From NCBI GenBank assembly GCA_014529385.2, contig CM043960.1, positions 71,401,410 through 71,461,409 of the forward strand: a stretch of DNA of 60,000 nt. Reading direction: 5' to 3'. Both the position numbers and the translations under genes were made by a program. This DNA is from Adiantum capillus-veneris. Taxonomy: Eukaryota > Streptophyta > Polypodiopsida > Polypodiales > Pteridaceae. The notes under the pieces are model-generated. The model saw only the letters and a program-made list of their open reading frames with translations. It was not told the origin of the DNA and did not search any database. Position 1 is the first letter of the stretch, and every line of letters starts with the position of its first letter. Positions 45,540 to 57,198 of this stretch are shown piece by piece.

Positions 45540-46456
45540 CTACATCAAAAAGTTAATCAAGCTTCCACCTGATTCCCAAGGAAAACCTGTAGAGATGCCA
45601 TATATCAACTTTGCATCAAGAAAACCATCAACTACTTTGGCATAGACCTGAATGTGCAACAATATCTCCTTCTCCATAGCTGAGAGGTCTCCACTAATCA
45701 TTTGTGTCATCAATTCTTGCTTCTTTGACAATTCAACCTTGGTTTGCATTAGGCCTTCAATCACTTCATAAGGCCCTTCACTTTCATCTTCAACCTCATT
45801 TGAAAATGCAACTAGACGAGACTCCTGGATTTCTTTGTCCATCAAAAGGAATGAAACATCAACATCCTCATCACTGCTGGTAGTACTATCACTGTCCTCA
45901 TCAGTCATTGTGAAAGAGTCCTCATCACTAGACTCATCCTCATCTTCATAAAGATCCTCCAATCGTTTCCTTGTGTCCATATTATATAGCTTCTTGGCAC
46001 CTATCTTTCCATAGAGGCTAATCGTACCACGTCTCCAATCCTGAACAGCTCCCACTGCACGTAACCATGGTCTGCCCAGTATAATAGGATATGCTCCCAA
46101 TCCTGCTGGCATCACATGAAAATCAACCACCGCCTTTGCATCATACGCCTCCACTTCTAAGCTCTTTACAACACCCAAACATTTTACTTTCTGATGGTTT
46201 GCCAATCTGATCCGAAAGCCTGATACCCCAATCACTGTAAGACCCATTTTTCAACACATGAGTGTGTTATGACACATATTTGGGCTCCACCATCCACATA
46301 ACATTGTCCCAGATTTTTTCTTTTGTGCCACACATCTACTATTGGACAAATGTCTGGTAGCTCATCCATTGCCAACACCTTCACTGAACCTCTCTCTGGT
46401 TCTTTCTCCATTGGGTTAACCATCCTCTTCCATTGTCGCTTTAGCTTAGGAACCAT
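45540..46456 (-). pseudogene. Gypsy-2 aspartic protease and truncated pol junction
   Basis: 46456-46232 holds QCYVDGGAQICVITHS, the Asp-Gly-Gly-Ala form of retropepsin active site common in plant Gypsy elements. After a frame change, 46247-45540 continues with VIGVSGFRIRLAN, DFHVMPAGLGAYPIILGRPWLRAVGAV (a typical flap and C-terminal Gly-Arg-Pro-Trp-Leu motif), an acidic Asp/Glu/Ser-rich stretch, and ends FPWESGGSLINFLM. Where RT should begin after LHIQVYAKVV the sequence passes directly to this short tail, so pol is deleted there. Confidence 0.88.
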
Positions 46457-46458
46457 CT

Positions 46459-47787
46459 CTATAAGCTGCCCAAAAGTAACATCGGCTTCCTGCTTGTCAG
46501 ATCCTCCTTCAAGTCATAGCTTAATTGCCCATCCCCTAGTGGAAAATCTGAAACGTGAAACTTGCGACGAGTTCTCCTTTTCCTCTTGGCCTTGAAATCC
46601 TCGCCTTCATGACTCTTTCCCTTCTTCTTACTAGGACCTGGGGCACTTCTTCCTTCCTTTTCCTCTGTCTTCCTCTTCCCAATAGGCGTCACTAATGTAT
46701 CCTCTAGCTTTGATGCCTTCTCCAAGGTGACTACACTTAGCACTTTTGTCTTTCCCTTTTCCTCCTGGGTTAATCCACTGGTTCCTTCATCTCCCTTAAT
46801 TTCGATGCCATAATCATTTGACCTAGTTAGCACCTGTCTTGGCAATGGATACATGTCTCCCCCCATCCTTGGTGGCTTATCACATTGCGGGCTGCTGTGA
46901 CCCAACTCTCCACAATTATAACATGTGGGTGTCTGCCTCCAGAACCTACCATTGCTTTGTCCAACACCATTCCTAGGTGTTTCTTCGCCTCCTGGCTGAT
47001 TTCCAAATCTCCCTCGACCTTGATTGTTTCCCATTTGACCTAGCATGTTTAGGCTGAGATTCTTCATTAAATCTACCACTTGCCTCATGTTTTGCCTTAG
47101 CCCATCATCTTGCACTGCTGTAGTGACCACTGCTGGCATAACCCGAGGAGTAATAGGAACCACTGGTTCATGATGAACCCCTGGCATACGACCTTGTAAA
47201 GAGTCCATAGGCTGAAATTCAGACCTCATGGGCAAAGACTCCACCCCTAACTGGCTCATTTTCCTCAGCTTCCACTCTTTGTTCCTTGCCACCTCTAGTG
47301 CATCTTCATATGTCCTAGGCTTCTTTAGCTCCACTCTCCAACGTATATTCTCCCAAAGACCAGCCAAGAACCTGTCCTTCTTTATCATGTCAGGCGGGGG
47401 TACTTGTGGTGCTAAGGCCTTGCACATCCGCTCCCATGCCAATGAGAACTTACGTATGTACGCATCTACTGGCTCACCTTCCTTTTGCACCAAACCCTGT
47501 ACTTCTTGCCACACTTTGTCAGGATCTTCTATCTTCACAAACTCCACTTCCAATCCATGCCTTAGATTGTCCCAACTCAATCTTACAGGTGGATCAGCCA
47601 CACGCAACTCCTCTTCAAATGCTTTGGACCAAACTCGTGCATCACTCTTCAAACAAATTTGGAGAAGACGTAACATCTGCGTAGGGTCATGAATCTGGTT
47701 GCTAATGCAGGCAACCTCCATCTTTTCCAAAAAGTCTTCCACATCTTCATCACTTCTTCCATGAAACTCCGGATAAGAGAAAGCCAT
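46459..47787 (-). CDS. Gypsy-2 gag (uninterrupted)
   Basis: 442 codons from MAFSYPEFHGRSDEDVEDF to a stop at 46459. The retrotransposon gag domain lies at about residues 5-170 (LLQICLKSDARVWSKAFEEE, WQEVQGLVQKEGEPVDAYIR, RFLAGLWENIRWRV). A CCHC knuckle CYNCGELGHSSPQC lies near residue 290, and a Lys/Arg-rich C-terminal tail (KAKRKRRTRRKFH) follows. It has the full set of parts needed for a capsid and nucleocapsid, and it is one of very few element frames here without a break. The protease follows in another frame. Start chosen as the first Met before the conserved gag domain. Confidence 0.92.
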   Translation of the reverse strand: MAFSYPEFHGRSDEDVEDFLEKMEVACISNQIHDPTQMLRLLQICLKSDARVWSKAFEEELRVADPPVRLSWDNLRHGLEVEFVKIEDPDKVWQEVQGLVQKEGEPVDAYIRKFSLAWERMCKALAPQVPPPDMIKKDRFLAGLWENIRWRVELKKPRTYEDALEVARNKEWKLRKMSQLGVESLPMRSEFQPMDSLQGRMPGVHHEPVVPITPRVMPAVVTTAVQDDGLRQNMRQVVDLMKNLSLNMLGQMGNNQGRGRFGNQPGGEETPRNGVGQSNGRFWRQTPTCYNCGELGHSSPQCDKPPRMGGDMYPLPRQVLTRSNDYGIEIKGDEGTSGLTQEEKGKTKVLSVVTLEKASKLEDTLVTPIGKRKTEEKEGRSAPGPSKKKGKSHEGEDFKAKRKRRTRRKFHVSDFPLGDGQLSYDLKEDLTSRKPMLLLGSL

Positions 47788-48834
47788 GGCTACCCAAGTT
47801 ATGATGCTTTGAGAACCCCTTCGAACACACGTGCAAGAACCTAAAACTTTTCACTACCCAATCCCCAGAAACTTCAATGGAGCTCAGCTTTAGATAAGGA
47901 CAAACACATGCACATCAAATGAGTTTTCATAGTTAATCATTGGAATTACAAGAGGCAAAGGACATTCCAGGATCTCTCGTAATCTTCTTGGCCTGAACAT
48001 AAAGACTATGCGTTGCTGGAAAAAAATCTTCCTGGACACATGAACATTTATCTGGATTCTTTGAGTTAAATGAAAAGGAGTGAATTGAGGGCCATTTTGA
48101 TCATCCATTAAAGTTAACCATGAAGCTCCCAAGAAGGCACACCTGACTTATCCTTTGATTTTGCCAGAATTTTAGCAGCATAACAACATAATGGCTTAAA
48201 AGACCAAAAAACTAGCCATCATAACTTGGAAAAATTTTGACAGAGTTTCCCCAGAAGTAGAGCAGTGAGAACCCAAAATATAGACTGTATATCTATGCAT
48301 AAACTGCCAACAATAGAACCCGAGCATCAATAAGGAATCACTAGTACATAGCCTATGGAGAGGTCACGAAAAGGGTGCTCCAGCTACCTGTATCATCGAA
48401 AGGATCTCCACATTTGAGAATCCCCCAGCTCAATAAAACCTCATGCTATCGACCCTCTCGCGAAGGCTAATGCAAATTGCGTATAGTCAAGTCTCAGAAA
48501 TGACTATCTTCCACACCAAGTCTCAGAAATGGCTGGGACTGCCAAATAAAACCAAATATGGCTCCACAAAGGCGTACAATGGCAGTTTCCACAAGTAACA
48601 TACAATCCAGCAGACAATGCGCTCAAACAGGCGCCAAATGATGTATACCCACAACAAGTGCAAGTGACACCACTGCTAGTATATCACTGTACTCCAACTA
48701 TCTGTACCTATGTGAATCACTTGTACTTGTACCTATCCCTATAACCTGTAGCTTGTAACCTATAATCTGCAACCTGTAATCCCAAATCTCGAAGCTCGAA
48801 GCTCGAAGCAAAAGGTACTCGAAGAAGATCCTCC
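47788..48834 (-). other. Gypsy-2 5' leader
   Basis: About 1.05 kb of non-coding sequence between the primer site and the gag start. No open frame of note; packaging signals would be expected here but cannot be identified by eye. Confidence 0.5.
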
Positions 48835-48850
48835 GTGGGGGCGCCAAAAG
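48835..48850 (-). other. Gypsy-2 primer-binding site
   Basis: On the element strand it reads TTTGGCGCCCCCACGG, two or three bases from the LTR end. TGGCGCC with a GGATC further on is closest to the complement of a tRNA-Asp 3' end, but the match is partial. Confidence 0.6.
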
Positions 48851-48852
48851 AA

Positions 48853-48931
48853 TGTGAGCGGGATGGAAACACACAGAACGCCTCTATAATGACCCGACAC
48901 ACACTCTTGGAAGGATACACACACACACACA

Positions 48932-49026
<95 letters not shown>

Positions 49027-49125
49027 TGGGGCACCACTCGGCTTACACAACCCACCCAGCGAAGACAGGGAACACACCGATGGAGCGAGAGGAGAGAGAC
49101 TATCCACTTGCCCACTCCACACAGA

Positions 49126-49161
<36 letters not shown>

Positions 49162-50104
49162 AAAACTCAGCTCAAAAGAGGAGAATTTATGATGTTTAGA
49201 TACAATAGAGCTTGGGCCAACACCAATGGGGCAAACAACTCATAGAGTATGGGTAAAATAAGCCAGATACAATCACAAACTGGAGCAGAAGCTTCACTCT
49301 CACCGGAGAAGATTACACAAAAAAACAGCAGAAAAAGAGTAAGGAATTTGGCAAAATGGACAGCGCCATCGCGTCCGGAATGGCCCAAAACCCCAGTCTA
49401 CAATGTCAAAGTGCTCAAATCCGACCTCGGATGAGCAGTTTACGGCCAAAACAGGCTCCAAAATGAGCAAAAACACAGTTGCGGATGTTCCTCGTCTTCT
49501 CTCCACGTTTTTTTTGGTCTTCTCTCTTTTTTTTCAGTTCCCACACTTAGCTTTATTACTTGGGCACCCTTGGCCTTTTAGATGACCTCAAACGGACCCC
49601 GAACAGTCCAAAAATTGACCTCACAGTGCATAGTCGTCACCTTTTTGCATCCATATGCACACCTGGCACTCGACTTTTTTCAATAATGCATCCCGCCACC
49701 ACGTGAAGTGGCCCCAAAATATGGTCCTCATGATGACCTTTCTGCATAATTATCACAAGAAAACACCCACGTTGTGTCCGTACTTATCCACGTGCAAGTA
49801 TTGACCCCATTCGGCCTCCTGACGCCACTAGATGCCATCTGACGCACCTGCTTACCTCATGTCGTCGGCCGGTGGATAGCTTCTGCGAGAAGTTTTACGC
49901 GCTACCAACTCCTCATTATTATAGAAGAAACACACAGGTACTGATAATAGTGAAAATCGATGCACTATGTACACCCTGTCCTACCTGTACACATGTGGGC
50001 CCCACGTAACCACCTGGCTCTGGAAAATGGGAAATCCTTTATTCGATGCACCATGCATGGGTATGTACATATGCGCAATCACTTGCTCCAAAGAACTCAT
50101 GACA
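48853..50104 (-). repeat. Gypsy-2 5' LTR with long (CA)n at site 1
   Basis: 1252 bp. The CA tract is long at site 1 (48917-49024, interrupted by GCGC) and short at site 2 (49127-49157), the reverse of the other LTR. Confidence 0.95.
48917..49024. repeat. (CA)n microsatellite, about 54 units
   Basis: 108 bp, with one GCGC interruption near 48933. Confidence 0.96.
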
Positions 50105-50108
50105 ACGC

Positions 50109-50222
50109 CCTTTGACACAAGAACGTGTTGCATCATACAAGCCCACATAGGGTAATTGTCCCCATTGAACCTGTCCTTAGCAGCAAACATCTTGAACACA
50201 TCTGTGTTGTTGTTGTAGCCAT
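50109..50222 (-). pseudogene. Copia-2b gag N-terminus
   Basis: The start codon complement lies at 50220-50222. An extra base group near the start puts the ATG out of frame with NTDVFKMFAAKDRFNGDNYP, which then continues MWACMMQHVLVSKG up to the Gypsy-2 insertion. Confidence 0.88.
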
Positions 50223-50570
50223 GGTAAATGCTGCACCTGAAGTGAAAACTACTCAAAAATAGGAGAAATGGAGCGGGAACAACATGTGCTATATAGCACA
50301 AACCTTAGAAGACTGTAAGGCACCTGTTATGCAGAAAACAACACTGACAAAAATTCTGCACAAAATGACGAAATAGGTTGTGCAATACTGCCTGTAGTGG
50401 AAACGGAGGCCGAAATGAGCCGGAATTAGAAATTTGAGCAGACTGAGCTCTTCGAGTTTGCCCAAAATATTTGTCGACTTGCAAACCCACACCAAAGCTT
50501 ACTGTAATCGGAGAAAGTGAGCAGGCGTATGCTGGAGCAGCTGGCGACTAAGCCCGGGAGGACGCAACCT

Positions 50571-50582
50571 GCTCTGATACCA
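50571..50582 (-). other. Copia-2b primer-binding site (initiator Met tRNA)
   Basis: GCTCTGATACCA, two bases from the LTR. Confidence 0.93.
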
Positions 50583-50584
50583 AT

Positions 50585-50811
50585 TGTTGGAATTAGGGTT
50601 GCACAGAAACACACACAGCTTGGAGAAGACGAAGGAAGTTCAAGGCACATAATAGAGAGTGTATTACTTAGTGTGCAATGGAAAGATAGATAGCCCTAGA
50701 GTGATGGGTGTATATACAATGCTCGGGGAAAAAAACCTCCTAAAGAGGGAAAAAATGCCCCGGCGGCCCCAGTGTGTTCACACACATCACTACCACATGT
50801 ATATGGTAACA
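50585..50811 (-). repeat. Copia-2b 5' LTR
   Basis: 227 bp, matching 39716-39942, followed by the ATGAC target repeat. Confidence 0.95.
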
Positions 50812-50821
50812 ATGACAAGGA

Positions 50822-51838
50822 TGTGTCGTTGCTATGCAATTTATGTGTGTTTGACAAGGCATCCGTGTACATTATGCTCACGTAGGGACGACACACTTTA
50901 GATTTGTATTGAAAAAAATATTCTACAAAAAATGCAATGAAAATACGTATCTTTGTGCTTTTTCAACAACATTTTGAGCTTTGTTGAGCTTTATGTTATA
51001 TACAAAAATCTTAACAAAATACAAAGAATGGATAAAAAATGACATATATTAGCGCTTTGAGAGCTATAAATAGTATTTCAATCATGCACCTTAAAACACG
51101 TGTACAACGGTCAAATCCATGCATCGTGAATTGTGTCAATTCAAATTTTATTTAGGTAATTGTGCACTACTATATATAGAGGCGTTCACACCCAAACAAC
51201 TTTTTCTTGTCAACTCCATTCTTCTCCCCACATTGCTCCACAAGGTCAATTTAGATTGGACCTTTTTCTCATTTTCTATACTTGAATCTTTAAAGAATGC
51301 TCATTGTAAGGTGAAATTTTGTAATCTTAACGCTTTCTAATTAAATTTTGCAACACAATTTTTTTTTCCAATCCATGTCGCTGCTATGCAAAAAAACTTT
51401 AGTCGAACGCATATTCGACTACACTGTTTTTGGATAGCAACAATATAATAGCTTTTTTGAAATTTCTTTGTGCTTGAGTCTTCTCTTTGCAAAAATAAGG
51501 TTTTGGGACATGCATCCGACAACCCTAATTTTGCATAGGGAAGACACACAAGGTTATTTGAGATATTTTGGTAAGTTATTTATGGATGTGTCCTCCTAAA
51601 GTAGAAATAGTGTAGCCGGATGCATGTCCGACTACACTATTTTCGCACAGGGATGACACAAAGATTTTTTTATAATTTTTTTTGATGGTGTCCTCCTTAA
51701 GCAAAAACAATATGCATGTCGACTATACTATTTTTACATAGGGATGACACAAAGGCTTTTGTATATATATTTCTAATGGTGTTCTCCTTAAGCAAAAGTG
51801 GAGAGCCATATACATAGTTTTTGTGCAAAAATGACACC
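50822..51838. repeat. Palindromic-unit array, right part (6 units)
   Basis: Units at 50822-50895, 51376-51443, 51474-51549, 51587-51660, 51686-51751 and 51778-51838. Each is an imperfect inverted repeat starting near TGTGTC(C/G)TYC or TGGTGTCCTCC and ending near GGGATGACACA or GGACGACACA. The last three start 99 and 92 bp apart, separated by T-rich spacers. The gap 50896-51375 has no clear unit. Confidence 0.85.
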
Positions 51839-51850
51839 ACCAAGAAAAAA

Positions 51851-52209
51851 TTGATTTCAAAACTTAAAAATGTGGTGATTTAGACCCCGCCAATGTGTTT
51901 GGAAGGCCCAAAAACCCTAGGATTGACTCCTAAGTCAGCACTTTTGGACACTTGGAGAGGAAAAAACGTCAAAAGAAGCCTCCGAAAATGATGTTTCCTC
52001 CCTAAAACAAATTTTCATAGGGAGAAAACATCATTCTTTGCATACACTAATTTGGACAGGGAGGAAACATCATCTTTTGAGGCTTCTTTTGACATTTTTC
52101 CCTCTTTAGGTGTCCAAAGAGGTGACTTGGTAGTCGATCTATCCTATGGTTTTTGGGCCTCCTCGATGCACTGGTGGTGTCAAAATCAACATATTTTGAG
52201 TCACATTGT
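51851..52209. mobile_element. Foldback / MITE-like element with about 150-bp inverted arms
   Basis: The left arm 51851-52003 and the right arm 52058-52209 are inverted copies with scattered mismatches (for example GGCCCAAAAACCCTAGGAT against GGCCCAAAAACCATAGGAT, and GTCAAAAGAAGCCTC on both). The 54-bp loop holds a third version of the GATGTTTCCTCCCT end motif. There is no coding capacity. Target duplication and exact termini are not resolved. Confidence 0.82.
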
Positions 52210-53649
52210 TGGGTTTTTTTTAAAAATTCTTATTTATTTTAGTACCTTGCTTAAATAATTTCAAGGGATATCTAATTTTGTGCATAAGAGACACACTTTG
52301 CTAAAAACAATCTTTACCCTGATAATAAAATTGGATAATATTCATCATCTTCTATATATGTACACGAAAGACAAGTATTCTTCTAAATTATATGCTTATT
52401 TTTACTTATACTATGGTTGACGATACAGGGAGGGAATGTCATTAATGGCAAGGACCAAACAACTACTAGGAAGGTTTTTAAAGAGGAGATGAAGAAGGAG
52501 GAGCTACATGATGAATCAAAAGCAAACCAAGGAGAGAGCTCAAAGAAAGAAGAAAATATTGCACCTAAAAACCTATCTCTTGAGGAAGGAATTAATACCA
52601 ACATTCCACTTCATTCTCTTTTAGAGAAAAGAAGATTTTTTCAAAGAGTGATATGCTTCACATAGAATAGGAGAACACATAAGGCACTCATTGTGGAAAT
52701 TCTTAGGCTTCCTTTCTAGAAACTTTAAAGGCATGTTGTAGAACAACTCAAAATACATATAAGGTGGAACATTTTGCAAAGAGCACATAACATTTTGTAA
52801 AGAATTTACACTATCCCTTTTTGTAAATCAACATTCTGTATAGCTATAAACCGCTTGTAAAATCAAACATTTTGATTATACAAGTAAATTTAATTAAAGG
52901 CTTCCATTGTTATAATTCATTGTCTCCAAGTCAATATAGTATTTCATTTTTTGTTGCAATTGTGGTAGTCCTTGGATATGTCTCTGCATGTTTAGTCCAA
53001 GGTAATTTTACTGAAATTAGCGTGTCAAGCCGTGGTAGCACAAAACAAGCAAAAAAAATAAAAATCATAAGAGAAAAGTACCACAAACAACCTAAAGAAA
53101 ACTCAAAATAATAGTCACCATATGAATCACTTACAATTATCTTTGTGCAGAGGAAGATTAGAGCTCCCGAGATGGAGATGAAGCTCCTTGTGCATGTAAA
53201 CATGTTCTTGGCTCCAAAAAGCCTAAAATGTTTCACTCTTTCTTCCCAACATGACAAGAATTGGTTTTTTGAGGAGTCTTTTCTTCTCCTACTTTGCTAC
53301 ATTATAATTTAGCTATGGATGTTGGGATCCACTATTTGTGCTCCTTTAATGTGGCATAGGTGATAATGATTTCAATGGATTTTCTAGGGTGTTTAGAGCG
53401 GGTGGAGTCCATTGCTTGAGGAAGATAACACACAGAAGATGAGTGAAGAGAGAATTGTACGAAGAGGAGGGAGAAGAGAGTAAATAGGTTGGATACAATC
53501 CCAAGTAAAGGGAATTGGTGTATTCTCAAGGACACTCATTCCTATGATTGCATCAATGAGTAACCTTTCAGACTCATCATTACCTATGATGCATTGTCTG
53601 TAGTAACTTCCTCCAAAGAAAAGCATAGAATTTCCATTGGATTGCATGG
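52210..53649. other. Unassigned AT-rich sequence
   Basis: Open pieces at 52417-52665 (lysine/glutamate-rich) and 52872-53111 (a hydrophobic stretch SISFFVAIVVVLGYVSACLV, then basic residues) have no known family. 53332-53650 holds only short frames. I see nothing supportable as a gene. Confidence 0.35.
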
Positions 53650-53756
53650 AGAAAAGAGCCTTCCAATGCTCAGTTTATGCTATATAGCACGTGTTGTTCC
53701 CACTTTGTTTCTCCTCTTTTTTTGAGTAATTTTCACATTAGGTGCAGGCATTCGCC

Positions 53757-54812
53757 ATGACCGATAACAACACAGATGTGTTCAAGATGTTTGTTGTTGA
53801 GGACATAATGGATGGGGACAATTACCCTATGTGGGCTTACATGATGCAATGTGTTCTTGTGTCAAAGGGTGTCTAGAATATTGGGCAGGGCATTGATGTA
53901 AGCCCTGGTTCTGAGGATGTAGGCGATGTTGAGGATGTTGCAGGTCTTGCTGCAAGGATTGCTGTTGTTAGAATTGTTTTGCCTATGGCAAAAAAATCTC
54001 GTTGGGATGTAAAAGATGCACAAGCTCATGCATTGACTGCGTTGTTTGTGAAGCACACTATTACTCCTCACATTCGTTCAACAAAATATGAAAAATAGGC
54101 TTGGGATATTTTGGCTAGTCTTTATGCAAGTTGCAATGAGGCTAAAATTGCATTGCTGCATAAAGAGCTAGAATCAAAGATTATGCATGAGGAAGATGAC
54201 ATGGACACTTTCCTTGCTGGTGTCAAGTATATCAATGAGCAAATTTTTTTTGCAGGTGAAGTCATTTTAGACAGCTCCCTTGTGCAGACTGTTCTTGATG
54301 CCTTGCCAGATTCTTACTAGACCTTTGCTAGTACTTGGAGACTTATGACCCAAGAAAGTCCTAAAGTTGTCGAGTTTGATGCATTATTCACATTGCTATT
54401 GCAAGAGTCACTTTCCAAAAAAAAAAGGACAAGACAACGTTCAGTTGAACAGGGTTTTATTGCTGCTCAAAGAAAAGGTGGTAACAATAATGCAGCCACT
54501 TCTCATGGTTCTTCGATGAGTGGAAAATCACATGTTCCTAATGCTTCTGATGGCACCAATTCGTCTGGAAATTATGGTGATAAGGGCAAAAATAAGATGC
54601 GTTGCCATTATTGTAAAGCTAATGATCACTTGATCAAGCAATGTCCTAAGTTGAAGGCCAAAGAGGATAAGAAGAAAGAGGATGGTTCCACTGTAAATGC
54701 TGGTTCCACTACTAATGTAGCTATTGTTGAGTCTTCTGTGAAAGGAGACTCTGATGTTGATGTTGATGCAGAATGGGATTTTAGTGCAGAGTGTACCTAT
54801 AATCCTATTGCC
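53757..54812 (+). pseudogene. Copia-2c gag
   Basis: MTDNNTDVFKMFVVED, DNYPMWAYMMQCVLVSKGV followed by a TAG, alanine-rich core, a TAG before AWDILASLYASCNEAK, EEDDMDTFLAGVKYINEQ, a TAG after LPDSY, LLLQESLSKKKRTRQRS, and an intact zinc knuckle CHYCKANDHLIKQC. Three in-frame stops but the frame itself is preserved to 54812. Confidence 0.92.
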
Positions 54813-55640
54813 TAGGATGCATGCATGTCAGTTGCTACAGATTCACATGTGTGGTATTTTTACAGTGGTGCTACAAAGCACATTACCTCACATTGTGATT
54901 TGTTCACCTCTCTTGAGTCTGTTCCTCATGGGAATTCATTTACTTGTGCCAACAATGCCTCTTATCCGCTTTAGGGAGTTGGAAAGATTGTGCTTATTGC
55001 TGCAAATGACAGTTCTTTCACACTTGTTGATGCACTTTATGTACCTGGGATCAAGAAGAATCTTTTGTCTCTGTTTGCACTTGCTAGACTTGGTCTTGTA
55101 GTCAAATTTGTGGATGACAGATGTACTGTACGTGATCTCAGTTTTGGTGATGATATTGTTGCATCTAGCATTTTATGCTGTGGGCTGTATAAGCTCACTT
55201 TGTATGACAAGTTTGGGAAAAATTTTGTAACTACAGTTCTGGATTCAAAGGCTATTTCACATGCAAAACTTTGGCATACATGTTTTGGTAGTCTGAATTT
55301 TGCCACTTTGCTGATATGGTTGCTTCTTTGTCGCCTCTTGAAGCACGTGTCAAACATGTTTGTGAAGGATGTATTTTGGGTAAGATGGAACATTCAAAGT
55401 TTCCAAAGGATGGTTGAATTAGGGCCACATGCAGTTTGCAGCTTGTGCATAGGGATGTGCGGCAATTACCTTTACTTCATGAATTTCATTGATGATTACT
55501 CTAGGCATGCACGGGTGTATCCACTTAAAGCGAAGTCCAAAGTTTTCATGTGCTTCAAACAATTTTTGGCTATGACTGAAAATGTCTCAAAATGTACTAT
55601 GAGCACCCTCCATTCCGATCTCAGCAAAATGGTGTGTTGC
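54813..55640 (+). pseudogene. Copia-2c protease and integrase N-terminal half
   Basis: The protease reads HVWYFYSGATKHITSH: the catalytic Asp is Tyr. One stop (SYPL then TAG), then DALYVPGIKKNLLSLFALAR and CTVRDLSFGDDIVASS. The zinc finger has AKLWHTCFGSLN, with the second His of the GHLN motif changed to Ser. A frameshift occurs at about 55310. The core start VHSDVCGPM is changed (the first Asp lies in a shifted, mutated stretch); FIDDYSRHARVYPLK follows. It ends in a deletion at about 55625. Confidence 0.88.
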
Positions 55641-56790
55641 TGAGAGGAAAACAAGTCACTTACGGAAATGGCATGATGTATGGTCAAGCTTTCCCGCGTT
55701 TGTTTTGACTTGAGGCCATCATGTGTTCCACTTATATACTAAGAAGGTGTCCTATAAAAGCTTTGTAGTCTATTAATCCATATGAATCATGGCATGAAAG
55801 AAAGCCTTCTATTGAGCACATGTGTGTTTTTGGATGTTTGGCATATGCTTTGGTGCCACAAACACAACACAATTATTGGATGATAAGGCTGTCAAATGTA
55901 TATTTGTTGGTTATAGTGCTAAAAGCAAAGGTTACAGGTTGTATCATCCACAAACAAAGCATATTCTGGTCTCATGAGATGTTGTGTTTGTGGATGATTC
56001 TGTTAAGCCCTTGCTGTCATGTACTAGAGACAATAATGTAAGCTCACAGGACATTTATGACACCTTTTTGCCTCTTTTCAATGGTGGAAGTTTGAATGTA
56101 AATTCCAATGAGGCAAACTTATAGCCTATGGGGTTTCTAAAAATGTTACAGATCAGCCTATTACTGATGCAGATGTACATGATGTCTTGTTGAGGAAAGG
56201 GCTAAAAATGAGCAGGCTAGAGGTATGCCAAAATGGCTGGTGCATACATTGCGTGACAGTAAATTCAATGCATCTTTGTCTAGTCGTACTCGTTTAGGCT
56301 CTTGCCATGCATCTTATGCATCAGATTGTTATGCTTGGTTGTGTCTAGCTTACATGATGTTGAGGAACCTTTGTCTTCTGATGAAGCACAAAATTCAAAA
56401 AATTTGATGACTGCCATGCAATCACAATATGATGCACTTATAGAAAATGACACATGGACTTTATGTGGTTTGCCTCTTGGCAAAAAGGCCATTGGTACAA
56501 TGTGGGTTTACAAGTTGAAATGCAAGCCGGATGGTGAGATTAATTGCCATAAGGCTCGACTTGTTGCAAAAGATTATGCACAACAAAAAGGCATAGATTA
56601 TGAAGAGACTTTTTCTCCCACTTGTCGTATGACTACTGTGCATTTTCTATGTGCATTGGCAGCTCATTTTGGTTGGGATGTACATCAATCAAACATTGTT
56701 ATTGCTTTCTTGAATGGTGACATACTTGAGAAAGTTTATGTAATGCAGCCTCACGGTTTTGTCAAGAAAGGACAAGAGGATAAAGACGAT
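55641..56790 (+). pseudogene. Copia-2c integrase C-terminus and reverse transcriptase N-terminal half
   Basis: Fragments: PSIEHMCVFGCLAYALVPQTQ, KAKVTGCIIHK-type sequence in another frame, MPKWLVHTLRDSKFNASL, then 56302-56788: MQSQYDALIENDTWTL, GTMWVYKLKCKPDGE, RLVAKDYAQQKGIDYEETF, DVHQSNIVIAFLNGDILEK, GFVKKGQEDK. The RT stops before the catalytic YVDD, which is lost in the rearrangement. Confidence 0.87.
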
Positions 56791-57198
56791 CATGTCCTCA
56801 GGGCATGCCACTTCTCTTTTTGTGCCAGCTCTCATTCACCACATCATTCCAAAAAATCCCCCTACAATTATTTTTTGACATATGAATGCTCACAAAAATT
56901 GGAGAAAGTGAGCAAGCGTGTGCTAGAGTTGTTGGTGACTAAGCCCGGGAGGATGCAACCTGCTCTGATACCAATTGTTGAAATTAGGGTTGCAAGAGAG
57001 CACATACAACTTGGAGAAGACAAAGGAAGCTCAAGGTACACAATGGAGAGTGTTTTACTTAGTGTGCAATGGAAAGATTGCCCTAGAATGATGGATGTAT
57101 ATACAATGCACGGGGGAAAAACCTCCTAAAGAGGGAAAAAATGCCCCGGCGGTCCTAAGTGTGTTCACACACATCACTACCACATGTATATGATATCA
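56788..57198. repeat. Inverted Copia-2 fragment (leader, primer site, LTR) inside Copia-2c
   Basis: 56788-56850 resembles the end of Copia-2 internal sequence in sense. 56896-56975 is 5' leader and primer site (GCTCTGATACCA at 56962-56973) in antisense, followed by a 223-bp LTR in antisense (56976-57198) ending GATATCA. RNase H resumes immediately at 57196. Confidence 0.9.

Noticed and set aside
48717-49245. Similar Cys-Val and His-Thr frames in the other Gypsy-2 LTR
   Set aside because: Same reason: microsatellite sequence inside an LTR.
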